The position numbers were made by a program, and so were the translations under genes. Positions 12,120 to 23,955 of a DNA stretch of 64,000 bases are shown piece by piece. Positions within the stretch are counted from its first letter, which is position 1. Every line of letters starts with the position of its first letter. Under the pieces are notes generated by a model. The model saw nothing but the letters and a program-made list of their open reading frames with translations, did not search any database and was not told the origin of the DNA. The DNA comes from Lycorma delicatula (lineage: Eukaryota; Arthropoda; Insecta; Hemiptera; Fulgoridae). Location of the stretch: positions 192,461,034 to 192,525,033 of the forward strand of contig NC_134456.1 in NCBI RefSeq assembly GCF_047948215.1, in the 5' to 3' direction.

Positions 12120-15100
12120 TTGGGCTAGTCCAACAGTGGTTGATTTTCAGTGAGTGAATTCTGCTATCAAGTGACAGACTTTAAGTGATAAGTAACGGCT
12201 CCATACTCGTGTTCATTTTTGAGTGTTCTAGTTTCATTTTCTTGGTTTTTATTTATTCGTGCGTGTTCTTTGTTAATACTAATTGCGTTTCTGTTAATTT
12301 TCTTGTGTTATTGTTTTGTTAATTAGTTAAATCCTGTTTCCTTGTTGCTAGGGCTTGTTTCGCCTGGTTACAGTGATTTGCAAAGACTGGCTTACGAAGA
12401 CTGATTTTGGGTTATTTTTAATTATATTTGAACTTTCTGTGTTTTGGTGGGTTTACTTATACTTTTTAATTGCCCCATGCCCGTTTTCACATATCTCAGT
12501 GATTTATACTGTAATTAATTTATTAATTTTATTTTATGAAAATTTGTTTCAAACAGCTGAGTATTGTTTATATGTTTACTTAGAAACTTTTTTGGGATGC
12601 CTGGTGTAGACGATTCCGATTCCTATGAAGATCATTCCCAGGCCTCAGTGAGTGGAGGAGGACCTGTGGGGTATGACAGATCTCATGGTAATATATCTGG
12701 TGACAGCGAGTCCGGCAACAAGGTGCGAGGCACTTGTTTACCCTTGCTGTTGACACATGGTCTCTGCTCTTCATGGGCAATGGCTGCCGATGGCAGTTTT
12801 GCTATGGATTCTTCACCATCTATTCATAGAGGGAAGAACACTCTAGAGAGAATATATTCAATGAGCATAGAATGTTAGATTCTGAGCTCGAAGTTCTTCA
12901 GAGGATGAGGGTTGCGGGCTGAGGTCTCGCTGCCACAGCACGAGACCGAGATGGAGAAGAACAGACCACAGCTCAAGCACCATCAATCTGGTTTCCCGAC
13001 CTTGAAGAAGGCTAAGAAGAGAGCATGTGGGCGAGCCTGAGGAACTCGGCTGAGGAGTTGAGTCGAGGCTCAGGTTCAGAGAAACCAGTGGATCCTCTGA
13101 TTACGTTACGCAAAGGAAGCCAATTGGCTATGAACTTGGACGAATTTATGGCTACTCTTACGAGCTTAACTGAACAGGTGGGGACATTGTGGTCTCTAGG
13201 ACACTTTCAACACTAAGACTGAAATTAAGACACGCATGGCGGACTTAAAGCGACTGGTGAAATTGGTGAGGCCTACTTCGGCCAGCTTCTTGAATTGTTA
13301 CAGGAGTTGTCTTCCCCTGTTACCACAGTGATCTGCAGCATCTGTGGCACCAGAACCAAGAGAAGGGTGGATGTGGCCATGGAAACGCCCAGATGGGTGG
13401 GAGCAGAGGATTTAAAAAAGAGATTGGACGAGGGTGTCTATGAAGAAGAGGTACCCACAATGATCAATCAACACTGGGCTGAAGACATTTTCAGGATGGT
13501 GCGGGTGGTGGACGATCCCCTTTCCAAGAAGAATGGACAAGATACCATACAGCTCCTTGACCTGCGAGTTGCCACTCAGGACCCCAAGAACAGAGCTCAC
13601 AGAATGCCCCTGAGCGTGAAGAGGCTAGCTGATTCAGGCAAGCTCAGCAGTCCCGTTTACCTTACATGAACTACTGAGGCTGCCAAAACAATTAAGGGCG
13701 GTAAGTCTGGGTCCTGACAGGATCCTTCTGGAGGTCGTGGTAATTACTGTAATGACAGTACCAGAAAAGATCTTGTTAGCTATGGACATGATATTGGCCA
13801 ATGAATGGATACTGGAAGGATGGAAAGGAGCCAGACTGGTCATGTTGAAGAAGGGTGGCCAGTGGGAGTACCAGTGGCATACAGACCATTGTGCATGCTA
13901 AACTGCCTGGTGAAACTATTTAACAAGATGATTCTTCATAGATTGAAAGAGGGATGGGAGCTTCTGGTGGTTTTCATCTAGAGCAGTTTGGCTTCCGGAC
14001 CGGGTGTTCCACATTGGATGCCATTGAACGGGTGAGGAACATTGTGCAGTCAGCTGTCATGGTAACATGGTGGACCATGTACCTAGATATAAGCAACATG
14101 TTTAATGAAATACCATGGCAGATACAGTCTTACTTAAGGAGAATAGTCCAGCAATACTTCAAGGAGAGATATGTGGTCGGGTTCTCTGAGGAGAGCAAGA
14201 TGAAGTTTCTGCGGTGAGAGGGGTATTCCACAGGGATCAGTGTTGAGCCCCGCCCTGTAGAACATAGGATTTGACAGAATATTAAGCAGGACTATATGGA
14301 GGGGCTCACATCAGTCGCATTTGCGGATGACCTAGCACTGGTGCTAGTTAGTGACACAGAAGCTGATGGCTGTGGGAGAAGGAGCAGTAAATCAGGTGAA
14401 GAGGTGGTTGTCTGGCTGATGACAAAGTGTAGGTAGTAGTTATGACAGGGCATCAGAAATTAAGCCCCATTCAATTCTGGGGGTGTGAAATAACTGTGTA
14501 TCCAAGCCCAGTGGCAAAATATCTGAGGGTGTGGGTGATGGGCACCAGTTCTTCACAATCCATGTAGAAGAAACTGTCAGGAAGGGCAAGAAGGATGTCC
14601 AGGCATTAACAAGGTTGATGAGCAACCAGGGTGTTCCCCGAACTACGAAGAGGAGGCTACTGGCTGATGTATACAACTCGACAGTGCTTTATGGAGGGAA
14701 TTTTTGGGCATGTGTGCCCTGGACAGAGCTTGCAACAGCAAGAGATTGCTGAGTCAGCAGAGTAAGTACAGAAGCAGCGGTAGTAATGGCCAGGATGCCC
14801 CCAATAGATCTTCCGGCAAAAATGAGACATTCCATCGTAATGGCATGTTGCAGGAAAACGGATATTGACATGATGTTCAGAGCCTGGAATAACAGATGAG
14901 AAGAAGCAGCTACAGAAAGATGGATGCAAAGGCTCAGCTGCGATGTGAGGAGCTGGATGGAGAAAGCATGGGAACATCAGTCATGAGTTCACCCAGTTCC
15001 TCTCAGGACATGGATGCTTTCGAAACTATTTACATAGAATGAACAGGAGCAATTTCAGGGACCTGCCATGACTGTGGTGAGCGGTATACCACTGATCATG

Positions 15101-15650
15101 TAATATTCTTGTGTATAAGATGGAGGGGCTTTAGGGCCATATACTGGAGCAAGGTCCAGTAAATGCAGATAACATCATAATTATAATATTAACAGACAGG
15201 TTTTCCTGGAACAGAATAGTGACTGTGTTAGCTACCATAGTTAGATCTAAGGTAGAAAAAGAACAAAGAAGGCGAGCTGGAAGAAAGTAGTCAATCCCAG
15301 GCAGAATAGCTGTTGCTGGATGGCTGTGGGCAGCCAGCTGCGGGGGCTTTCTGGAGTCATTAACCGTCAGTGGCTCCTCGGGGATGCTGCTTGGGCTGTC
15401 CCAAGGTGGCCATAAGAGCGCTGGGTGATTGTGCAAGGGTTGTGTGCAAAACATGTGGATTAGGTCCAACCCCTGAGCGACCAGAGGGGGAGGTTTTGTA
15501 GCGGGTTAGATCTCCGTGCTTGCCTTCAGAGTGGGTCTGGTGGAGGCTGGCAGAGCTTTTTCCTTTCCCTACGGGAAAAACCAACAAAAAACAGTGGTTA
15601 ACAGTGATAACAGTGATAACCACAGTGATAGTTCTTGATGAATATACTCC
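12120..15650 (+). mobile_element. R1-like non-LTR retrotransposon (inactive)
   Basis: This GC-richer block contains, in order, a 5' leader, a gag-like ORF1 beginning MPGVDDSDSYEDHSQASVSG at 12597, and a broken ORF2. RT pieces are LGPDRILLEVVV and ILEGWKGARLVMLKKGGQ (13705-13860), then FGFRTGCSTLDAIERVRNIV (13987-14046), MYLDISNMFNEIPWQIQSYL (the D-x-x-x-x-FN box, 14078-14137) and SVAFADDLALVLV (14313-14350). The C-terminus has SGHGCFRNYLHRM (15003-15041) and a CCHC finger, C-x2-C-x8-H-x4-C (CHDCGERYTTDHVIFLC, 15067-15117), typical of the R1 clade. The 3' end carries short AACAGTGATAAC repeats (15600-15630), and the trailer ends near 15650. Many frameshifts and stops show it is dead. R1-clade members usually target fixed sites, but this copy lies in an intron. 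Confidence 0.8.
12597..13670 (+). pseudogene. R1-like element ORF1 (gag-like) and ORF2 start, degenerate
   Basis: The region opens with a serine/glycine-rich gag-like start (12597-12878). Later it has a basic patch and the frame 13295-13669, with CSICGTRTKRRVDV (a CxxC pair) followed by EDLKKRLDEGVYEEEVP. The role in RNP packaging is inferred from position before the RT. Frames shift around 12890, 13220 and 13670. Confidence 0.5.
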
Positions 15651-16680
15651 TTAGAAGATACAAAATTAAGTTGCTTGACCTTGATAATCAGTTTTAAACC
15701 ATTAACACCATTGTGAAATTATGGGAATTGGTTATGCCATGTCAATGAGGATATAACCAAACCTTGATTCTTATAGGCATGGGTATGTAGTGCTTCATAA
15801 TGTAATTAGTTTACATGTTTCAAGAAGTTCTTAAAAAAATGTGTTTTTTTCATTTTCTTGGGCTTCTCATCAGATATAGCTCTCAATAACTTGTTTCTGT
15901 TTTCAAAAATAAATATTAAGCTGAAAGGTTGTCATTTTGAGCCTAGTTAGGAAATGCTGAAAGAAATGCAAAAGATTCTAGATACTTGTTTATTAAGGAG
16001 TCATTTAGAGATAGAATAACTGCTGGGAGTAGTTTATTTTTCTACCACCACTTTCATTACTCAAAGGTACTACTTTGAGGCTGATAGCTGGAGGTAGTAG
16101 TTAATATCAATTCAGAGAATTTTTGATACCACACTTATTACGTTGGTTTTGTGAAAGCCTAGTTAAAATCTTACCAGAATGATTATATTATTCTACTTTT
16201 GTAAAAAGTACAGATTTATTGTAATGTTGATTGCATGTATTTAGTAGTAAAGTGATTTACTAGTATAATTATTCGTTATCTAAAAGTTGTATCAATTCGC
16301 TTTAAGTTATTTACTTATGATCTTTGCATGTTTGTTTTTTATCATTGAATTTCTTTGTACTTTGTAAATTTTTTTTTAAACAATTTTTTATTATGATACC
16401 GATAAATGATTGTTATTGCTTTTATTTTTGACTAAATTAACAAGGTTTTGACTTAAAAATCATATTTTATTTTGCGTATTCCAATGTTATTAATTTTTTT
16501 TACTTATTTTTTGTCATATTTATTTATTCTCTCTCCAGAAACTACAGGCCTGTGTTCAGTTACTTACCCTAGTTCTTTCTTTATGATAAAAAACTTATTT
16601 ATCTATTTTGGTTTTGATTTAATTTGATAAATTTTGTAAAAGAAGTTTTGTTCACTTTATAACAGCCCACCACAATTTTA
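15651..16680. other. no gene seen
   Basis: Ordinary AT-rich intron sequence with no readable product and no strong repeat. Confidence 0.5.
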
Positions 16681-16682
16681 TA

Positions 16683-16965
16683 ATAGCTCACCAAACTGGT
16701 CTAATGGTTAAATTGTTGCAAATCAGTTGTTTAACAGCTGATTTTTGAAGTTGAAGGTTCTAAGGTTTGAATCCTAGTAAAGGTTAGTTACTTTTACATG
16801 GATTTGAATACTATCCAGTGGATACTGGTGTACTCTGGTGGTTGGGATTCAATCAGTCTCACATCTCAGGAATGGTTGACCTGAGTCTATACAAGGCTAC
16901 ACCTCCTCATTTACCTGTCATTCATATCATCCTTATCACATTGAGCCGCGATGGTGGGGGGGTTG
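16683..16965 (+). repeat. tRNA-derived SINE, copy 1
   Basis: It starts with a tRNA-like head. The A box is TGGTCTAATGG (16698-16708), and about 50 nt later the B box is GGTTTGAATCC (16766-16776). The body holds the landmarks ATGGATTTGAATACTA, ACATCTCAGGAATGGTTGAC and CTGAGTCTATACAAG. The same body occurs at 33380-33555 and 41195-41395, so this is a dispersed pol III SINE. The usual 3' tail (AATACCTT...GAGGCTAAACAGAAA) is replaced here after 16945. Confidence 0.8.
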
Positions 16966-17029
16966 CTTATTGTTCACTACTGAACAGATTGCAACACATT
17001 AGAAACATAATAAATTTATTATAATTCAG

Positions 17030-17350
17030 TTTTTACTTTCCCGTCTATAAAGCAGCTATAGCTTTGTAGAAGGGAAAGTAAGGTGATCAATCAAAATTGG
17101 GCATATCTGGTTTTCACCAAATCTTGACAAATTGACCCTCTAAGGACCACAGAAAACTGAAAAATGGCATTGAAATTTCTGCAATAAAATGTGATTACGT
17201 ATGTATGTTGATGTGTAAATCGCCTTATATCTCCAGAACTACTTGCAGATTTTTACCAATCTTGGCTATAATATTTCTATAGTAGGGGCATTTATGCTAT
17301 TAAATTTTCAATTCAAAACATCAGAGGGTGGGAATACAGGGAGGAAAAAT
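17030..17350. repeat. hairpin-ended repeat (TACTTTCCC...GGGAAAGTA)
   Basis: The left end has TACTTTCCC and GGGAAAGTA as 9-bp arms about 31 bp apart (17034-17082). It is followed by a body with TATGTATGTTGATGTG and CATATCTCC/TATATCTCCAGAACTAC-type sequence. I recognise the style from insect repeats of unknown class. No coding capacity. Compare the hairpin at 40620-40655. Confidence 0.5.
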
Positions 17351-18128
17351 GAAATCGTCTCCAGATTCTGCATAATTAAGGTTATATATTTTAACATTTT
17401 ATAATTTTGTGAATATTAATAAAGTAAACAACTTTTGTAACAAAAACATTTTTACTAAATTTCACCCCACCCCTAAAAATGTTTTAATTTTGAAGATTTA
17501 TATAAGGCAGTAAAAGGGATGATTTTCATTGCATTTAAAAAAAAAAAAACATTTTTGTGAAAAATTATAAAATAAACATCTTTTGTTTAAAATTTTTTTG
17601 CTGAATTGCATCCCCACCCAAAAAAAATATTAATAATTTCAAAACATTGTGTAAAGCTGTAGGAGGAAGAAATGATGTAATAAATAGATAAAATAATTCA
17701 TGTTTATGTGCCTTTGCACCATGGGAAACAGATCTATAATGGGAAGAAAATAAATATTAATTTTTTTTAATTTTAACATGAACATATTCATAAAAAGTTT
17801 ATTTAAAATTGCTTTTAAAACTGGCAACAACAAAACCATATACCATTATTTATGACATCAAATCTAATTCTAATTTGTATAATAAAACTGTTATCTATTA
17901 AATATTAAGTGGAGTGCAAAGTAATTCAACATTTTGTGTAGAAATGACAACTCATTTGGGAAGGTAGAAACGATTTCCAAATATTGAACATTTTTCAATA
18001 TAAGTCAGTAATAGCAAATTCTAATCTCTTATACTTTCTTGAAACTTATTGTTGAGAGAGTGTATGTTGTTTTGAGGAGCAACTTGTAATTGATGTTTAG
18101 TCACCTACAATTGTTATGGTTTTGGCTC
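17351..18128. other. no gene seen; AT-rich with homopolymer runs
   Basis: Contains several poly-A and poly-T runs and short non-coding frames only. Confidence 0.5.
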
Positions 18129-18133
18129 TTAAA

Positions 18134-18161
18134 ATATATATATATATATATATATATATAA
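18134..18161. repeat. (AT)n microsatellite
   Basis: An uninterrupted run of alternating A and T. Confidence 0.95.
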
Positions 18162-18514
18162 TAAAAAGCAACATTGAATGTGTAGTTGATAAACAGTTGA
18201 CAATTTGGATATTAAGACTTGATGAGGAAAATAAATTTAATTTAAAATCATTTAAAAATTTTTAATTATATTTAAAAACATATTCAAATCGAGTATGAAG
18301 CATTATTTTCAATTACCAATAAATTGCAATAGCACCAAAGTAGTTTATTTTACTGCAGCAACTGAGATATTGTTTGTAGTATGTATGCAGCTCTACTTTT
18401 TAATGTTTTGTAATTATGTTACATAAATTTATCCATTCTAAAGGAGCAGGGATTTCTTTAAAAGCGCTAAATGTTAATAAGAATAAAATGGGTAAGTAGT
18501 GTCACTTAATTTTT

Positions 18515-18790
18515 TTGTGAACAAAACAAACATATGTCTGAAAATGCATTTTTATTGAGTTATGGCTAATGAAAAATTTTGCCTGGATTTCAGTTTCCTC
18601 GGGTGGGTGCGTGCATGTGTGTGTGCATAGGCAAATGCAATACCACTACCAGTAAAGCTTTAAAAATTTCAGTATAACCTCATTTCACCGGAGGAATTAA
18701 AATGCAGGAAAAAATTTTTCACTAGCCATAACTCGATAACAGTGTTTTTTAACATATGTTTATATGAACTTTTTTCCTTATTTCAAGCTT
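18515..18790. repeat. inverted-repeat element, MITE-like
   Basis: Two arms are imperfect reverse complements. The left arm has AACATATGTCTGAAAATGCA then GAGTTATGGCTAATGAAAAA (about 18525-18600). The right arm has TTTTTCACTAGCCATAACTC then AACATATGTT (about 18690-18770). The arms are roughly 75-85 nt each around a core containing a GTGCGTGCATGTGTGTGTGC run. No coding capacity. The structure suggests a non-autonomous DNA element or fold-back repeat of unknown family. Confidence 0.6.
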
Positions 18791-18949
18791 TAGAATCAGT
18801 TTCCAAATTATTTCCCTTCCTCCTGAATCATCTGTATGTATTTGTTTGTGGATATTAACAAAAATAATTGTTGAATAATAAAAATAAATTATTTAAAGTT
18901 AATAAATTAAACTCATTATAAAGAAATATTTTATTCTTTATAATAAAAA

Positions 18950-21900
18950 ATTTTTGGAGGATCATCTGTACCCTGCGTCCCAGGTGGTGGATAGGGGAAG
19001 GCTATGAAGATATGCAGGGTAGGTGGCAAATAATATATCACACATGGACCAATACAAAAATAAGAAATCCAGCTTAATCTGTTCCCGGATCGGGCGACAT
19101 TTGGTCAGCATCTGTTTCCCATGTTAGGGACGGCTGGCTTGAGTATCCAAGGCTTACAACCTTCGTTGTATCTCTGTAATTTCTCTGGAAATTACCAAAA
19201 AAAATGATCATTTATGGATATGAATGATGTTAACCTAGATTGTATCCAATCCACCACACAAATGTATGCAAGCAGATATCCAAATTCTGGGAAATCTGTA
19301 ACCTCACACAGAGTTGAATCAGAGCAACTTGGAAACCTTTTAAAAACAAAATTAAGTGTAAAACACCTAACTATTACAATCTTCAATGTAAATTCTCTTT
19401 TAAAAGCAGGGAAATTAAAACACCTAACAGACACAAAAACTCAAAACGTTACGATCACAGCTCTACAAGAAACATGCTGCTTTATAGATGAAAATGTTTT
19501 TGACGGAAGGTTTCAGAATTTATAAAGGTAAGAAAGGTGCAAGAATAATGAAGAACATGCCACATCTAGGTATTGGTTTCATCATAAACAAAAATATTCT
19601 AAATTCTATTCTAAACGTCGAATTGTGTAACGAAAGACTTTCACTACTTACATTTAAAAGCATAAATAAAATGTATATGATAGTTAATGATATGCATCAA
19701 TTAACAAAGAAATTGTATGAACAAAGAAAAAGTGCAGCTATTTTGGGATAAATTAAATGACATTTTGCAAAACATTAATACTGTATTGCAATCTGTAATG
19801 CACAGATTGGAAAGGAGAGGACATTTAAGAAACTAGTTGGAGAATACCTTGTGCACAAAAGAATCAGTAGAAATGGGAAAAGATTAATAGAAATTTGCCA
19901 GTCACAATTTGATTTTAAAGTCCACAGCTTTTAAGAAACTGCCACACAAACAGAAAACATGGATCTTACCAAATCCCCACTTAAGAGAATTTTTTTTATC
20001 ATTAGATTTATAAAGAGATTCAAAATGTTAAAGTATTAAAAAGTGCTAATTTACATTTAGGTCATTACTTCTCGAAAATAAAACTAAGTAATTCCCCAAA
20101 ACAAGAAGGAAATCTAATATACTGATGACTAAAAAGATTGATCCTGAGAAATTAATACAATTTGCCAGCAAATTTTTGAAATTAACAGAAGATTTAAAGT
20201 GGAAGGTGGAAAAACATTAAAACCAAAATGATACAAAAAACAGAGAGTATTGTATCATGTAAAAGAGTTAATAAACAATTGGTGGACATCAGAATGTGAC
20301 AGTCTGATAAGACAAAAAGCCTGGCAAAGGTGGAACTGCACCAAAAATGAGGAAAATAGGCAAAATTTCCTTAAGATCCAAAAAGAAGTTTTTAAAAATA
20401 TGAAACAAGTCAAGAAAAATAATAGAAAGAACTTTTAAACCAAATAAATCAAAACTTTAATACATATAATTCTCCCAACTTCTACCAAACATTTAAACAA
20501 AAATTAACTAAATTTAATCCACCAACTCTTCTGTTGGAAGATGATATGTCATAACAGGTAAAAACGCACATATAACAGTAAAATCTTAGTCAAATATTTC
20601 CAAGATTTATTAAATTGTGAGAAACCAAAAGAAACATTTAAAATTTCAAAATTAATATCCATAGTGCAGAAACCCCACACCTCTGGTTTTGGATGAAATT
20701 CAAAACTTAATTAAAAAACTTAATAATAAAGCTCCTGGGGAAAGTTCAATTATAGTAGAAATGTGGAGAAGGCCAACATAAATGCAAAAGAATCCCTAGT
20801 CAAATGTTTTAGTGAAACATGGAATAGTGAAAAAAATTTACTGGAAATCTACTACAGGGGAATTTCACTTTTGGAAGTTACATACAAGATTCTATTTAAG
20901 CTATTCTTAATCTTGTCGAACCTCAACTGGGTGAATATAAGGGTGGATTTAGGAAAAATAGATCTTGTGCAATCCTTTTTTTTGATTGTATAATCTCTAA
21001 AATATTATGGAATATTGTAAATGTCAAAATAGAACAATGCTATAATTTTTATGGATTTTCAAAAAGCATACGATTGAGGAGATAGAATATCACTTTTTTC
21101 AACATTGACAGAATTAGGTTTAGATAACAAAATGACAAACTTAATCAAAGCAATATTAATTAACACACTAAAATAAAATTTTTGGGAGAATTATCAGATC
21201 TTTTTCCCATCAAAACTGGTGTAAGACAAGGGAGATGGACATTCTCCACTACTTTAACTGTGTTCTTGCAGAGATAGAGAATGGAAAAAATTTAGACAAA
21301 AATAGTGGAATAAGACTAGGAACTAAAGTACTAAAGATTAACTGTGTAGGTTTTGCTGATGACATGGCATTATTAGCTAAAAACTGGAATGAAGCTGAAC
21401 GACAAATTAAAGTATTAGAAAAACAAGCTGCTAAAATGGGACTAAAAATTGCATTTGAGAAAATGAAAATTTTGACTATTGATATAAACTGTCTGAATTT
21501 CCTTAGTATAAATAATAAAAAAAATAGAGAAAGTGGATAATTTCAAATATCTCGAATAATGGATCAGTTGGAATGCTTTAGATAAAAAAGTATTAACAGT
21601 TAGAGGTAATAAAATGGAATTAGTCTTCCAGCTAATGAAAAACACATATAACAAATGGTCTTTATCGTGGAACTCGGAATTTCAACTATATAAAACTGTG
21701 ATAAAGCTGGTACACTCTATGCAGCAGAAACCCTAAGACCGTGCAACAAAGGTCTACTACAAAATCTAGGAAAAAAGATAAGAAAAATTTTAGGGGGTAA
21801 TTACAAAATAATCAGGTAACATTAATTCCAAATAACAAACTTTAATTTTAGTATAAATTGAAAAACTGTCAGTCACAATAAGTTAAAGACGAATTGCATT

Positions 21901-22250
21901 TTACTCCTATTTATTTAGAATGAATTGCAATAGATTGATAAAATAAAATTTTGATTTCTTCTGAAGTAAAAAAAAACCAAAAGCAAATGGTTCACAGAAG
22001 TCCAAGAAGACCTAAAAGAGCTGAAGATATCTGAAGAAATTATAAGAGAAAGAGAAATTTTAAAGAGAATATTAAAAAATGAAAACAAAAGGTTCCAAGA
22101 AGCGCCAAAATGCAAGAACAGCAGTGCTGAACTTTCTGTAGAATGAAGGAAAGAGATAGAAAGAATGAAGAGGTATTTGGCAGATATAAAAACAGAAAAA
22201 AGAAACAACAGCAGATGGATAAATGGACAGATGAATAAATGATCTAACGT
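18950..22250 (+). mobile_element. RTE-like non-LTR retrotransposon (inactive)
   Basis: A full-span but broken element on the + strand. The 5' leader (from about 18960) is GC-richer. The endonuclease start is at 19214-19510, with LTITIFNVNSLLKAGKLKHL and TITALQETCC (the N and E active-site boxes of APE-type nucleases). A connecting region follows (DSLIRQKAWQRWNCTKNEEN, 20296-20355). RT pieces are NKAPGESSIIVEMWR (20725-20770), GKIDLVQSFFLIV and VGFADDMALLAKNWNEAERQ (21347-21404). The C-terminus is rich in charge (TEVQEDLKELKISEEIIRER, 21995-22050). It shares its N-terminal sequence with the relic at 1-2300. Numerous stops and frameshifts are present. No target duplication was identified. Confidence 0.75.
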
Positions 22251-22259
22251 GTTCGAAAG

Positions 22260-23810
22260 TGAACTATTTGAAAAAAATAATTTGTTAGATGTTTAAACAG
22301 TATCACAAAAATGTAAATTATCATTATTGCACTTCAATTATTTTTGACATCATGAGTATATCATGGTGATCAACGTTTCATGAGATCATAATTGAAATAT
22401 GTAACATTTTTTTTTTTATGACAATGGTTCCTCCATTCTCAAACTAATTAAATCTGTTAAAAAAAGACTAGTGTTTTAAATTGTACTCTAAAGAAGTGGT
22501 GATCATCATGAAAGTGTTCATGGCAATGTCAAAGATAATTAAGCAACACTCAGTGAATATTAAAACTGGTTTTTAATTATTATATTTTGCTAATAGGATG
22601 TCATTTAATTATTTTTTTATTCTTTGTTAATTTGACTTCCTTCATTGTTAACTGGATTTATACTTTCCTAACCCTTTCACTGCTTATTCATTTTTACCTC
22701 TTTTGAGTTTAAGTATATTGATAATTTAAAAATTAAGTATAATTTTTAAATGTGTTTTTATAAATGTTATGAATACATCCCATCCCATATCCATTTTTCC
22801 AAGACACTAGTAGTTATTGTAGAAATAAAAAATTTGTTTTGGTGAAAATTTCTCTAAAATTATCTTTACATTGATCATCAAATGTGCATCTGTACTGAAC
22901 CTTTATACAGTTAACTTTTTTGTATCTGTTACTTTTAAAATTGTTCCTAAACCAAATAAATGTTATACGAGAACAACTTATCAAACTCAACAGCAGATTA
23001 TTAATAAAGAAACAAATAATTGCTATACAAAACTTTTAGCATCTAAACAGAAACAAAGTATATGAGAATTACATACATTTCCCCTACATGAGATTAAATT
23101 AAAACGATTTAAAATATTTTACAAGAAAACTCAATGTACTATAAGCAAAGATGTAATATTAGTTAAGGTACATTTAGAAAGTTAGCAAAAAAACAATGCA
23201 ACTGTGAACAGCTGAATGTTTGGACAACGTCTTGTTTCATAAGCCATCACAAAGCGGTTTTATCTGGCTCTGTACTAACAAATGTATTTAATACATTTTG
23301 TATTCCTAATTTGTACATTGTAATCTGTTGTATTTAATATATTTTCAATACCTAATTTGTATGTTACAATCTGTTCAACTTGTGAACAACAAGCAGTCCC
23401 ACGGTTTATGAAATGAGGATAATATTTATGACATGTAAATGAGGTGTAGTCTTGTACTGACTCAGGCTGACCAACCTAGACCATCCTAGTGGGTAACAAA
23501 TATACATCATAAATAACTGTATTACTTCATTAAAAGAAAAATAATAAAACAAACCTGAAAAGTGCTTTGGTGGAAATTTTATTTAGGTAATTGTACTTTA
23601 GAACTTTATTATTGCCTTCATCTGAGTTTTTGATTTGAATGATACATGCTACTTATGTATACTATTCAGAATAATCATTTTCATCTGATGCTTTATGTGT
23701 ATTAAGTGATACAACCTTTATACTAATTTTTTAATTTAATATTCTTATTAACTGTATTCTTCTATAATATACTTACAATCACCCCAAATTTTATAGTAAA
23801 ATATTACAGT
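22260..23810. other. no gene seen; contains a 46-bp tandem duplication
   Basis: AT-rich intron DNA. Positions 23284-23329 and 23330-23375 are adjacent, similar 46-bp copies, each beginning GTATTTAATA and ending CAATCTGTT or TAATCTGTT. The frame at 22871-23065 has no acceptable splice borders and is not called. Confidence 0.5.
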
Positions 23811-23819
23811 TTGTATGTA

Positions 23820-23920
23820 TGTTGTATGTGTGTGTGTATATGCTCTCTCTCTCTCTCTCTCTCTCACACATACATATACACACATGTATATATATACACA
23901 CACACACATGCGCATGCATT
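23820..23920. repeat. compound microsatellite (TG)n-(CT)n-(AC)n-(AT)n
   Basis: Blocks TGTGTGTGTGTATATG, then CTCTCTCT for about 24 bp, then ACACATACATATACACACA and TATATATACACACACACAC. Any long frame through it is low-complexity. Confidence 0.95.
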
Positions 23921-23955
23921 GTCACATAGTGCGCAGTGTCATTGTCACATAGAAT

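Noticed and set aside
12355..12609. Hydrophobic frame before the R1-like ORF1
   Set aside because: Lies in the leader of the R1-like element; no signal-peptide context, no exon borders, AT-biased composition explains the hydrophobic residues.
22871..23065. Possible extra host exon
   Set aside because: Open and polar, but no acceptor or donor consistent with the phase-1 chain of the host gene.
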